Below, one piece after another: positions 20,796 to 31,512 of a DNA stretch of 64,000 nt. Origin of the DNA: Sepioteuthis lessoniana (lineage: Eukaryota; Mollusca; Cephalopoda; Myopsida; Loliginidae); NCBI GenBank assembly GCA_963585895.1, contig OY757924.1, forward strand, positions 62,762,433-62,826,432, given 5' to 3'. Below the pieces are notes generated by a model. That model was given only the letters and a program-made list of their open reading frames with translations, was not told the DNA's origin and ran no database searches. The stretch's first letter is position 1, and every line of letters starts with the position of its first letter. Made by a program: the position numbers and the translations under genes.

Positions 20796-20899
20796 CTGTA
20801 AATGAGAAGAGTAAGAAATATCGCGAAACCATAGCAACACGTCCCTTTTCAAGGCATAGAAATGACCTGTTTGTAACGTATATCATTGCAGTGACAGAA

Positions 20900-21411
20900 A
20901 AATGGGTCTTATTAGACAAAGATGAATATTCGCTGCCAACTCGAATTAAAGATATGCAGCGTGTATCGTGGTATCACTGAGGTATTATTCATGGATTATT
21001 TATAAACCGCAAACAGATACTCAGGGTAGATTTATAACCGCAACAGTTGTAAAAAGTGCATTAACATCATTTAAAAAAACGCTCCTCTATCGTGAAAAGT
21101 GGAAACGTTGTGCTTCTTGATAACGTAGGGCCACATTCACGAAGACTCACGCAATAAGAAAATAATGAATTTTTTGCAAGTGTTTTCAACCCAATCGACC
21201 ACATTAACAAGCTCATGCATAAAATGATCCCCATCTTTTATTTTCTTTTTCTACAAAATATTCTTAAAATCAAAACAATTTCACCGGAGGTTTACGTGGA
21301 AACGATATGGAAAACTTGAACTGGCAACTACCTGAATTTTTTAGCAAGAGGAATCAACAAGTTAACTGATAAAGGAAGAGAGTTTATTAAAAACTGTGGC
21401 GATTATATAAG
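20900..21411 (+). pseudogene. Second mariner-like transposase fossil
   Basis: Codons in changing frames give IIHGLFINRKQILRVDL, PQQL, then NVVLLDNVGPHSRRLTQ (equivalent to the HDNARPH block holding the second catalytic Asp), a decayed middle, and FLARGINKLTDKGREFIKNC plus GDYI at the C-terminus. This is the order of a mauritiana- or irritans-type mariner. It belongs to a different mariner lineage from the copy at 19.5 kb. Confidence 0.6.
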
Positions 21412-22215
21412 ATTTGGTTTGGTTTGGATTTATCGCATATCAACCATTATAGATTATTTAATGAAAAATCATGTTTGTGTACGTATATTAAACGTATACT
21501 TCTAGGAGGTGCCCGTGGTGTAATGGTTATCGTGGTAGGAAATGGACACGGCGACACGAGTTCAAATCCTGGGTGAGACTGATTGCATTTCACATAGCAC
21601 TAATACCCTTGGGAAAGGTATGGGTAAATAGTAGGACAGACTAGCTTCTTCAGTATTGGTGAGGCAACTAGTCTATGAGAAGCAAAACTCTGAATTCAAA
21701 CCTGTTAAATTCCGCTTAAAAAATGAACTTGTGTCATATCCTGCCCGAGCGGAGGGGTTAGGTAAATAGGATTAAACGTATATGATTTATAAAGATATTC
21801 TGTTGAAACATTTTTAAAAGAGCCTAGGCTGATTTATTGCAAATAGTTAAATGATTCCAAGTATTACTCTGTATCACTAACATTTCAATTAGACATCAGT
21901 CATTTGTCTACACATGGTTAAATGGTCAAAACTTTCTATTTTTCACAATTCAAATTAACTTAAATCATTCGTTTGCCCGCAGTTTCAATGTCAAATAATT
22001 GTATATGACCCATTGATAGGACCCTGTTAGGTGCTACCACTCAGTGGACAGTGGATCAATGACAAAGAAGGGCTACTTGACATTTGCCAAACATTCAGGA
22101 CTGAAGTCTCGCCATCAGATTGTTTAGTGTCATACGCAGGACATACTTTGTTGTGGTTTCTCCACCGCAGAGAGGCAATCAGGGTACTCTACACTCCAAG
22201 CCAACTTCGCTGATT
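21412..22215 (-). mobile_element. Family D copy split by a SINE-A
   Basis: Tail (reverse complement of hairpin) at 21412-21475, internal repeats 21785-22010, head 22030-22215 (GTACTCTACACTCC..., ATGACACTAAACAATCTGAT on the minus strand). A SINE-A occupies 21499-21770. Confidence 0.75.
21499..21770 (+). mobile_element. SINE-A subtype 1 with 12-bp target duplication
   Basis: Head GGTGCCCGTGGTGTAATGG (A box) and GAGTTCAAATCC (B box), body with ACCCTTGGGAAAGGTATG, GAGGCAACTAGTCTATGAG, end CCCGAGCGGAGGGGTTAGG. ATTAAACGTATA occurs at 21487-21498 and again at 21771-21782. A ~30-bp internal deletion removes the AATCCAATTATTCTCC part. Confidence 0.9.
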
Positions 22216-22309
22216 ATACTTGTGATTGAAATATTATTAATTGCTAAGTTCGTCACGTATAAATTGTATTATTTTGGTATCACGAATATCATTTATTACT
22301 CAGCCCAAA

Positions 22310-22311
<2 letters not shown>

Positions 22312-22346
<35 letters not shown>
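22312..22346. repeat. (CA)n-(TA)n
   Basis: Compound dinucleotide run at the 3' end of the antisense SINE-B. Confidence 0.9.
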
Positions 22347-22870
22347 GTTGGCCGACCATAGTCGAGGGGGACCTATAGGCTCCCTTTTCAATAGCTACTA
22401 CCCCAAGGGTTTGCGGAAGGTGCTACATATTTTCCTGGATATCTCCACTTACCTTTAATCCGTACCTTACAATACTGTAAGTGTGTCCTCGTGGTGTAAT
22501 GGTTAAAGCGATGAACTGCGGAATCGTAGTACGCGAGTTCGTACTCCAGTCGCGCTATTACGTTCACTTTCGGGCAAATACCCTTGAGAAAGGTATGAAC
22601 CCCCTTATTCTCCCTCCAGCTATGGGTAAATCGTAGGACGGACTAGGTTCTTCAGCCTTGGTGAGGCAACTAGTCTAGGAGAAGGAAAACTCTGAATTCA
22701 AAACCTGTTAAACTCCGCTTAAAAATTGACCTTGTGTCATATCCTGCCCGAGCGGAGGGGTTGGTAAATAGTACCTTACAATACTGAGAGATAAGCAAGT
22801 AGGCACCCAGAACCATTTTTTAACTATTTGGTATGACTTTACCGTTGTTCTGGGCCATTGACGAATACTC
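22347..22870 (-). mobile_element. SINE-B split by SINE-A
   Basis: Antisense SINE-B: 3' part 22347-22477 (reverse complement of ...GTCGGCCAACT end), 5' part 22771-22870 with the reverse complement of GAGTATTCGTCAATGGCCC. A SINE-A lies between exact 16-bp duplications. Confidence 0.85.
22478..22770 (+). mobile_element. SINE-A subtype 2 head, inserted in SINE-B
   Basis: Head GTCCTCGTGGTGTAATGG, TTAAAGCGATGAACTGCGG, GCGAGTTCGTACTCC (B-box position). Body and end as in subtype 1 (GCCCGAGCGGAGGGGTTGG, TAAATA). GTACCTTACAATACTG is found at 22462-22477 and 22771-22786: a perfect 16-bp target duplication, which fixes both ends of this SINE at 293 bp. Confidence 0.95.
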
Positions 22871-23077
22871 TGTTATGCAAATAAGCTGGTAATGCACAGT
22901 GTTTTTTAATAAAAGATCGATTTTATCAATAAGTATACACTAGTTATCAGGATACTCAAACTCAACGACAAGAAAGGGGCTATTACATACTGGAGATTGG
23001 AACTGGGGACCAAAACTTGATGAGGCGATGGAAACAGTTGCCACTATTTATAGTGCTAATCTTTTATTCTACTTATA

Positions 23078-23335
23078 AGTAAGTAAAGTTGGCGACCATA
23101 GTCGAGGGTAACCCGAAGGCTCCCTTTTCGATAGCTACTACACCAATGTGTAGGGGAGGGTTCTACTCCTTTCCTGGATTGCTCTACTTTACCCTTGATC
23201 CGTACCTTATAATGCTGAGTGCTAAGCAAGGAAGCATCAAGTACCATTTTTTGAGTCTTTGGTATGACTCGACCTGGGATTGAACCCAGGTCTCCCGGGC
23301 CATTGGCGAACACTCTAACCCCTAGGACGCATATG
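23078..23335 (-). mobile_element. SINE-B, near full length, antisense
   Basis: Minus strand: GGGGTTAGAGTGTTCGCC, ATGGCCCGGGAGACC, GGGTTCAATCCCAGG, ACCAAAGACTCAAAAAATGG, TAGTAGCTATCGAAAAGGGA, ending GGTCGCCAACTTTACTTACT. A good model copy of the family. Confidence 0.9.
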
Positions 23336-23660
23336 ATAATAAACTGGATACGAAAATAAATAAAAAATATAAGGAGAGAAATGCTCTGTAATTTCGTTTC
23401 TACAATTGCTAAATTTCCTTTCTTCCATTTTCAATTTCGATAAATACCTTTTCTTTTCCATTTTATTGTATTTAATGGATAAATTATAATAAATTGCACA
23501 ATGAGTATTTTCAAAGCAAACAATAGTAAATTTGAGAGTTTTATCTGATTTTTAAAAAAATACTGTTTAATTAACAATTTGTAAACTAGTAAAATAAACT
23601 CACAATGAAACATAGTATTAAAAATTGATTTGGTCGCAATAAAATTTAATTTTTTCAATG
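23336..23660. other. AT-rich unique sequence
   Basis: Nothing recognised. Confidence 0.4.
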
Positions 23661-23894
23661 CTAGGTAGAGTTTTCGCCATTGCTCCGGGAGACCGAAGTT
23701 CAATACCATATCGAATCTTACCAAAGAGTAAAAAAAAAAAAACAGTATTTGAAGCCTCGTTGCTTAACACTCGACATTAAAAAGTATGGGCCAAGCGTAA
23801 ATGAACCAATCCAGGGAAAAGAGTGTCGCCTTCCCTACACTGCGGTGTAGTAGCTATTTAAAAGAGAGCCTGTAGTCCACGCTCGCCAATATTA

Positions 23895-23896
<2 letters not shown>
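23661..23896 (+). mobile_element. SINE-B, decayed
   Basis: AGAGTTTTCGCCATTGCTCC head, GAAGTTCAATACC B box, a long A run replacing the CAAAAAA segment, then GGTGTAGTAGCTATTTAAAA, ending CTCGCCAATATTACTT before (TA)n. Confidence 0.8.

Positions 23897-23940
<44 letters not shown>
23897..23940. repeat. (TA)n microsatellite
   Basis: TA run at the SINE-B 3' end. Confidence 0.95.
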
Positions 23941-23943
<3 letters not shown>

Positions 23944-24054
23944 GCATGTGTGCGTGTATAAATATGAAAATATGATAATATAATAAATGAATTTGTTTTA
24001 TATGGATAACACGCCCCCTTTCATATATTCTTATATACCATGTGATTTATATCC

Positions 24055-24061
<7 letters not shown>

Positions 24062-24134
<73 letters not shown>
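24062..24134. repeat. (TA)n-(TG)n
   Basis: Compound dinucleotide microsatellite. Confidence 0.95.
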
Positions 24135-24135
<1 letters not shown>

Positions 24136-24777
24136 GATAATACTATTTTCTTTCTTGGTTAATCAAAATTACACATTTTTATGTTATAAACATTAGCAAT
24201 ATTGAATTTTCTCATATGCTAATCTCGATTGATAGAATTAAGAAATCATTCACAGTTGGATGTGATATACTTGTTGCATTTTCGAAAGTCATTGTTTGAT
24301 TATTATTGACTTGTCAAATAAAATTCATGAGTATATTTCAATTATTCTGACGTACCAGTTTATTTGATCTTTTAATAAGATGGATAAACGACTCGAAACT
24401 GACAATGTGCTTGACGCCGTGCTCCAAAAGATGCCAGCATGTGACAGAAGTAATCAAGCCAAAGTGTACTACAGTAATCAGACGATCTAAAAATGTGCCG
24501 AAAGAGAACCTGAGATGATGAAAAGAAAAGTTTAATTTTTGGGTATCATGTAATTATGTGTAATATGATAGAGCAGATTTCACTTGTATTTACGTTATTA
24601 AAATTAGCAAAAATATCTGGCTTCTAGGTGCACCTATTTTCGATGCTATGCAATGAAAAATTATCTTGAATTATAGCGACGAATTAAAATAAAGAAGGGT
24701 GCGAATTAAATAGATCATACATTTTTCCCGCATTGTAGGGTTTTAGCCGTTTTAATTACATTGGTATTTCGATGATT
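24135..24777. other. AT-rich unique sequence
   Basis: Nothing recognised. Confidence 0.4.
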
Positions 24778-24842
24778 TGATTTGGTTTCTTTGTTTAATG
24801 CCATGACAACATTTGTGTGTTATCTAATGCCAAATCTATCTT
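24778..24842 (-). repeat. Shared hairpin tail, antisense
   Basis: TTGGTTTCTTTGTTTAATGC and GTGTTATCTAATGCCAAATC match the reverse complement of the family D/SINE-A2 tail. Confidence 0.6.
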
Positions 24843-24929
24843 TCCAGGAGGAGAGTAATTGTATTAAACCTGCAGCTTAGGAGGATAAAACAATTAATAT
24901 TATAACCCTAATGCCAGTGGGTATTTGAG

Positions 24930-25165
24930 TCCTCTTTGCGTTGTGGTGAACGTGCTGGACTGGGACATCGTAGTAAACGAGTTCGATCTCTATTCACTCT
25001 ATTGTATTCACTTTCTGATGAACGTGTTTCGAAAAGGTACAACATTTCTTATCCCTCCAGCTATTGGTAACGAAGCATCACACTAATATTTCTATAATAA
25101 TAGATTTGACTCTAAATGACCAGCAACATTTGAAATGCTATTAAATCGTGAAACCAAAACCTGAA
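24930..25165 (+). mobile_element. SINE-A2, decayed, with shared tail
   Basis: TCCTCTTTGCGTTGTGGTG, GAACGTGCTGGACTGGGAC, CGAGTTCGATCTC, ATTCACTTTCTGATGAA, CCTCCAGCTATTGG, then a tail ACTCTAAATGACCAGCAACA with TGAAATGCTATTAAA at its end. Confidence 0.6.
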
Positions 25166-26215
25166 CTACACAAATATCAATTCAAACAGAGAATAAACGC
25201 AATTTCATAATCTCCACAAAAATTGCTTTGGCATTAAATAACCAACAAATGTTGACGTACCATTAAAGCAAAGAAACTAAACGTAATTTCTTAACATGAA
25301 ATAACACCAGAAATGTTACTATGCTGTGAAAATAAATCATTAATATAGCTAGTTTACAAGCGCCATCCTTCTGTTTGGAGGAATATTCCGTTTTAAGATA
25401 GAAGCATTGTTCATTCTCTGGGACTACTCTTACAGTTCTGCTGCACGCCTACTGTGCATAAATTTACAATGCTCATTCAGACATGAATTAAATATGCCGC
25501 CAATGTCCATAATCCTGATAACATTGCCATATCAGCATGGCTATCGTCTATCAGTAACTCTGTTGAGCGACTTTCTTCAATATGCTCCGTAATCTTGAAT
25601 AGGACCTCAAAATTTGGCCATGGACGTTCAGATTAATAATGGATGTGCGTCTGCTGGACGTTTACCAAGCGACGTGACTTCTTATTAACTGATTAGAGCG
25701 CACCAATGTATTTCAGGCTACGTGATTCTTGCTCTGCGCATGTCAGTGATTGCTTTAATCAAGTTCCCACGTAAATTACCCGCTCGCTTAATAGTCTCTG
25801 AATTCCACTCTCCCAACATTGAGCGAGTGTAAAATATTGCAGTCGAAGATAATTGACAAATCAGTTGCACTGATGACAATTATTACTGTGTGAATGATAA
25901 GGGGTATTATTATGATTTATTATTATAATGGCCGAATTAGATTATTAGACTAAGAAATCTAACGCCTACGACAGGCCGTTAAATAGAGTGCATTTTCATT
26001 GACACGTGTGAGTTATGAACAAGTGGTCATAATTTGCTTACTGGAATCAACAATTGGATTGATTGAATTCAATGGCTTGAAAAACCATCTAGGTTTATTT
26101 TATATCAAGATGTCAGGGAATAATGTTCGTTGTGTGTTTATGTTTTCATTTATGTGTTGTTTTTTCGTAAGATATTTTTTGCTGGTTTCACTCGAATATG
26201 AATAATTTTTAAACA
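25166..26215. other. Unique sequence, unexplained
   Basis: The part from about 25380 to 25850 is less AT-rich than its surroundings and has short open stretches in the plus frame 25407-25592. Sequence at 26040-26180 resembles the reverse complement of 35940-36060, so part of this is a low-copy dispersed repeat. No family recognised. Confidence 0.4.
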
Positions 26216-26216
26216 T

Positions 26217-26875
26217 GGGTTTGATTTGGTTTTGTTGGGTTTTATGTCATATCAATTATTATAGGTTACTAAACCCCAAATCCTTTTTATAAGTAAAGTT
26301 TTCAACCGTAGTCAAGGGAGACCCAAAGGCTCCCCTTTCAATAGCAACTACACTGAAGTGAAAGGGAAGGTGCTACTCCATTCCTTGGATTGCTCCACTT
26401 TACCCTTGATCCATACCTTATAATGCTGAGTGTTAAGCAAGGCGGCATCAAGGACGATTTTTTTAGTTTTTGATATGATTGAACTCTGGTCTCCCGGACC
26501 GCTGAAGAAAACTCTACTCCTTAGGCCAATGGCTATATAAAAGTCATAATTTAATTGCTATATTAAAGCTATTTAATTGCTATTTAATTCAGTTGGTATA
26601 TAAAAGTTACAATTTAACATCATTTATTTGTTTGCATGTATGGTTTGTTCTATTTGACCAATAGATGGGGCCCAATCAGGTGTAAGCACTCCGGGTTAGA
26701 GTTAACAAGGGAGCAATTGCAATGAAGAAGTGATCCACATTCCTATGATCTTCAAAGCTGGAGCTTTTTTATCAGATGGTTTAATGTCATATCTTGGACA
26801 CTCGTTATTGGGTGTTACCCCTCTGTAGAGATACACTGGGTGTATTCTACAGCTCCAGCCGATTAAAGCGAGGAA
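26217..26875 (-). mobile_element. Family D copy split by SINE-B
   Basis: Tail antisense at 26217-26288 (GGTTTTATGTCATATCAATT, ACTAAACCCCAAATCC), internal part 26527-26660, head 26680-26875. A SINE-B sits at 26291-26526. Confidence 0.75.
26291..26526 (-). mobile_element. SINE-B, antisense, inside family D
   Basis: AAGTAAAGTTTTCAACCGTAG 3' end through AATAGCAACTACACTGAAG to GAACTCTGGTCTCCCGG, all as the reverse complement of the SINE-B body. No clean target duplication seen. Confidence 0.85.
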
Positions 26876-26959
26876 TTTCTGTAGGTATTACAACTACAGG
26901 TCAAAAACTGCCTGATAGTAACAACAAAGCAGGAATATAAATTTTCTTTTTTAAGTAGA

Positions 26960-27185
26960 GGAATCACATTGTGAATTGAATTACCTCGACCTGAAAATCT
27001 GGCGAACATTCGCACGTGACATAAAGAAACACTGAACACCTTTTCCGACCATATTAGGTCTCATTAGCAGTGTTATACCGTAATCTCCCCCACAGGAGAT
27101 CGAACCAGCGGCTACAGAATGCAGAGCGGAAATTGTAACACTGAGCCAGCTGTCCAATCGCACACAAGTGACGCCAAATTATCTA
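26960..27185 (-). mobile_element. SINE-C, tRNA-like head, antisense
   Basis: Minus strand: GACAGCTGGCTCAGTGTTA (A box), CGCTGGTTCGATCTCCTG (B box) about 40 bases on, then GAGATTACGGTATAACACT and a body unlike SINE-A or B. A single copy in this window. Confidence 0.55.
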
Positions 27186-27310
27186 GTCATCGTAATTGCG
27201 TAGCCAATTAATCTGAATGTGTCTTGCTAGTTACATCCATACTCTTTACAGAGGACTCGGTCACCTCCAGGGCCACGTTCACCCCCAGGAGGATTGAAAA
27301 TACGCTTTCG

Positions 27311-27311
<1 letters not shown>

Positions 27312-27344
<33 letters not shown>

Positions 27345-27345
27345 G
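27312..27345. repeat. (ATT)n
   Basis: Trinucleotide run with no R4 copy beside it; a possible empty R4 target. Confidence 0.9.
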
Positions 27346-27439
27346 TAATAACCTCAAGGGCAAGGATTTGGATGTAAATTTTCTTTTTTAAGTAGAGGAA
27401 GTATGTTGGGAATATATATTATCAATAAATGATATAAAG

Positions 27440-27550
27440 TGACTTCCTTTAATATATAAGAAATAAAGCAGGGATACTTCTTACTCCCCAGATCTCCAAA
27501 ATTGGGACTCACCATCAGATTTAGTTTTGTGTTATGTTCAGGACATTTAA
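27440..27550 (-). repeat. Family D head fragment
   Basis: CCAGATCTCCAAAATTGGGA then CATCAGATTTAGTTTTGTGT and CAGGACATTT match the family D head in order. Confidence 0.5.
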
Positions 27551-27559
27551 TGCAATCAA

Positions 27560-27932
27560 GAAAAATAGCATATTAGGTAGGATAGACAGACTTGACCATA
27601 AGTAAATTGTATTCAGTTTTAAGTTTTTGATTATTGTTTTAGTTTAATTCAGAGATTTTCTTTTTCCTAGACTGTTTTTCCAAACCAAGTGAAAAAAAAG
27701 AGCTGATCACTTCTAGTGATAGGTTGACGAGATCAGTTGGAGTTACATAGTTTCAACTATTCCTATCAAATACTCATAATTTTCAAGCAGATTTATTTGA
27801 CCCATGCAACCCAGCCACTGTATTCTACACCCTTCCAACATAACAAAAAAAAAAGAGTATGTAAATGAAAAAAATATGCTGGGGTAAAGGAAGAATAAAG
27901 AAAAAATGAAGATAAAAGATCAGCACACGGCA

Positions 27933-27968
<36 letters not shown>

Positions 27969-28560
27969 ATACACAAAGATTTCTAAAAATATGTAGAAAG
28001 AAAGACTATAAGCTCAAAGAAAAAAAAAAGTTGAGAAAATGCGAAAAAATTGTTAAAAGATGCATTTTCAGAGACACTAAAAATTCCACTCTTCGCAACA
28101 TTTTTACCTGAAGTTTATTAAATCAGCATAATTTACTAAAAAGACACGAGAAAGTTTTATACATTTCACACAAATGAACAGGTTTGCCTCTGTCAGTTTT
28201 GCTTTGTTTTCTCTGCGTTAAGTATCATGTTAGTAACTGGAATCGACAACGCTGACATGCTATTGCTTTTCATCATGCACTTCTTGTTCCTGCATTGGAT
28301 GAGGTGTTAAACGAAGAACTTATGTGAATCTGTCTGTGGCATATGCTATACATAATACAACAACCTAAAGTGCGAAAACATTTCTGAGAACACAATCAAA
28401 ACCAGCATTCTGGATATGGTCTGAAAAGCGTTCTTTCATATCTGTTTCAAAATCCCCTAAATATTGTTCTCAATTAATAACTCTGTCGAAGAAAATAACG
28501 GATTGTAATCCGACAATTTGTAAAGAAAAATTGATAACAAGGTAATCCAAGTAGGAGAGA
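27560..28560. other. AT-rich unique sequence
   Basis: Contains a short (GAAA)n at 27936-27968. Otherwise nothing recognised. Confidence 0.4.
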
Positions 28561-28576
28561 TTTATTGAGAAACAAA

Positions 28577-28620
28577 GTCGACACTAGAACATTTCGGTTC
28601 TCATGAACCATCATCCGGAC
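28577..28620 (-). ncRNA. Hammerhead-ribozyme-like core
   Basis: Minus strand order: GTC, CGGATGA, T, stem GGTTC-ATGA-GAACC wait-free hairpin, GAAA, TGTTCTAGT, GTC, GAC. CGGATGA differs from CTGATGA by one base, GAAA is intact, and GTC can serve as a cleavage triplet with a 3-bp GTC/GAC stem I. Stem III is weak. It is placed here by pattern; activity is unlikely without longer stems. Confidence 0.4.
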
Positions 28621-29150
28621 AATGAGGGATGATACTAGTGATGTTAAATCAACGATGGATGTGTAAAAAGTTTAAAATATAAATACCTAGGGAAAATGTG
28701 TATTACAAGAAAAAAGTGGGCCGTTTATAACAAGAAAAAGTTGGCTGTTTGATTAATGAAACAGCGTTTGTTGTTTTAAATTACGTCATTTCACTTTCAA
28801 GAAATACTGTGTACACGATATTTTAAGTCTCATTAGATCGTTTATTGATAATATATATTTTGAATATGGCAACTATGAAGATAAAAATATCGGCTGTCAA
28901 CGGAAATATTAACATGTCGTTTGAAAACAGTTTAAAAAAATGTTGATGGTTGCAAGACGACTAATTCGGGAAGAAGGAATAGGATTTATAATATCTGTTC
29001 GTTTAGGAAGATTATGATGTCAATGAGAAAGAAAAAAACATTATAAACATAATAGAGATTACTCATTTAGAGAAAAAGGCTTAATGAGTGCTAAATGTAA
29101 TGTTTTCGATGTTTGAGTGAATAACTTAAAACCCAAATAAAAAGAATGGG
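28621..29150. other. AT-rich unique sequence
   Basis: Nothing recognised. Confidence 0.4.
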
Positions 29151-29157
29151 ATTAATT

Positions 29158-29161
29158 ACAA

Positions 29162-29193
<32 letters not shown>

Positions 29194-29329
29194 AATGGTG
29201 TGGAAAAGAGGAAGAATGTGAGAAAGAAAGAAAAAAATTGCGCGGGGAGAAAAAAAGAAAGAATGAAAGAAAGAAAAAAGAAAAAAAAATTGTGTGGAAA
29301 AATGTGAGAAACAAAGAAATAGCATGAGG

Positions 29330-29368
<39 letters not shown>

Positions 29369-29721
29369 AATGGTGTGGACAAAAGGAAAAATGTGAGAAA
29401 GAAAGAAAGAAAGAAATAGCGTGGGGAGAAAGAAAGAAAGAGAGAAAGAAAGAAATGGCATGAAAAGAAAGAAAGAAAGAAAGAAAAGACAAGATGGTAA
29501 AAAGTGGAGTAAGCAAGATTAAACGAAAGATTTGAAACAAAAACTCTACAATGAATATAAAAGAAAGAAACAAGGAAAAAATGGTGTCGAGCAAAAGAAA
29601 AATGTTGGAGATAAATAAATAAATAAAAAACGACGTGGAAAGAAATAGTTCGAACGAAAACGAAGAAAACAAGACAGACTAAAAGAAAGTATTATAATCA
29701 AAAGCGCACAACATATACATT

Positions 29722-29760
<39 letters not shown>

Positions 29761-30190
29761 AGCGTGAGAGATAAAAACATTAATATGTAATATAAATTAA
29801 AAGAAGATATAGTTAGTAAGAAAAATCTAGAAACAAAGGAAGAGAAAAAAGAAAAGACGGAAGGTCTAAAATATGTCCGGCAAAATGAAAATCCTGTCGG
29901 TAAGAAAGAAAGAGAAAATAACTAGAACTCTGATTATTTAGGTTAAAAGAAATAGAAAGAAAGAAAAAAAGGAAGAAATAGTCAGAAAACAAAAAAGAAT
30001 TAAGGAAAGAATCGAGACATGAAAAAAGAATAATTGAATAAAAGAAAAAAAGAAAGAACAAAAAACAATCCAAAGAATAAGGACAAAAATCAATGAATAT
30101 AAAAGAAAGAAAGAAAGAAAAGGGGAATAAATGAAATCTAAGCAATTTGAAAAGCATGATATTAAGAAAGAAACAAAGAAAATAATACCA
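29158..30190 (+). repeat. Homopurine (GAAA)-rich block with higher-order repeats
   Basis: Over 1 kb of almost only A and G on the plus strand. Pure (GAAA)n runs (29160-29194, 29335-29369, 29720-29760) alternate with a short unit of the form TGGTGTGGA...AAATGTGAGAAA or TAGCGTGGGGAGAAA between 29190 and 29460. The long minus-strand frames (FFLSFFLSFF) are translation artefacts. Confidence 0.9.
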
Positions 30191-30266
30191 AAAGCTCTAA
30201 TTATTGAGAAGAACAAGAACAAGTAAAACTAAAACTATTACTAGCACTACTACTACTTCTTCTTTT

Positions 30267-30515
30267 TCGGGGTGTCCGCGTAGTGTAATGGTTAAAGCGA
30301 TGGACTGCGGAATCGTGGTAAGCGAGTTCGTACTCCAGTCGCGCTATTACGTTCACTTTCGGGAAAATACCCTTGGGAAAGGTATGAACCCTCTTATCCT
30401 CCCAGCTATGGGTTAAATGGTATAACTACTGTTCTTGTGGGAGAAAAGCTTTGGCATTAAATAACCTACAAAGGTTGATATGCCATAAAAAAACAAAGAA
30501 ACCAAACCAAATTAT
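30267..30515 (+). mobile_element. SINE-A2 with shared hairpin tail
   Basis: Head GTAGTGTAATGGTTAAAGC (A box), GCGAGTTCGTACTCCAG (B box), ACCCTTGGGAAAGGTATG, CCCAGCTATGGGTTAAATGG. The 3' part departs from SINE-A1: TTTGGCATTAAATAACCTAC, AAAGGTTGATATGCCATAAA and (A/C)-rich end. The last ~60 bases equal the family D 3' tail. Confidence 0.85.
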
Positions 30516-31510
30516 TATTCTTCTTCCACAACATTATCTCAGAAAAGAAATTATTGTGACAAAATAAAAATATGAGAAAACCGAGAATAACATCAATGAA
30601 ATAACTAAAATAGTTGAAATAGGAAAAAATGTAAATAGGGAAATAAGTTTGAGAAAAAAAAAAAGAAAATAACTCTAAAAAAAAAAATTAACAACACTGG
30701 CATTTTTCCACAAAAGTAACTCAGATATTTTAGGCCTCACGTCGGAGTGACATGAATGATGGGAATACTTTTTTTCCGAAACATTCGAGTTGTTTTAACG
30801 TTTCTTCACGTTCACAAATCGCCCACTTTTGGCAGTAAGACTGCTGAGATCTCCGTAACTATTTGCTTTGGTCGTGTACAGGTGCACCGATATCGACTTA
30901 AATTCAAGATAGACACCTCATTTCAAAATGCACGGTATAATAACGAAATAACAATCAGATAACAATTGATACTTTCAAAGATCACGCAATGGTTGGCGTA
31001 AACATCATTAAACTCTTTCAAAGAAAAGTGTACACTAACAAGGTGAAGCTTTGCCTCGAAATTAAACTTTTGGCTAAGGAGACTCTAGAAAGCGGCAATT
31101 AAATACAGTGTTACGAATTTAAAATGAATTTTGCAAATGCGTTACGCTTTCATAAAAAATGTAGCTTAATATTTTAGGTCAGAAGTCTTACGGTTACTAT
31201 GATGAAAAAAAAAATTAATGCTGAACTGAATTTTAAATCATACAAGCAAATATCAAAATAAATAATATGGATTTAAATCAATCATATGTTGTCTTTCAGT
31301 GAATTATTCTCCCCAATAAGCAATCATTTACAAAATATATTTCTCTTTGAATATGATTTTTTGCATATGTGCAGTGAACGTAAATATTTTTCATATTCTT
31401 TATAATTGCCTTTTTGCGTGACTGTCCCGCATTCATTATAGAATAAAACTTGCTAATCATCCTGGAATTCGTTAGTGATATTTCTGGTTCAAAGGCTGCG
31501 TTATCTAAGG
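30516..31510. other. AT-rich unique sequence
   Basis: Short unassigned frames (30756-30962 plus, 31544-31296 minus) with no motif I recognise. Confidence 0.4.
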
Positions 31511-31512
31511 TC

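Noticed and set aside
27100..27185. tRNA gene on the minus strand
   Set aside because: Box A and box B fit, but the arms do not fold into a cloverleaf by eye and it has a SINE-like 3' body.
29091..29672. Minus-strand frame of 193 codons rich in FFLSFFLS
   Set aside because: It is the translation of the (GAAA)n homopurine block read on the other strand; several frames stay open for the same reason.
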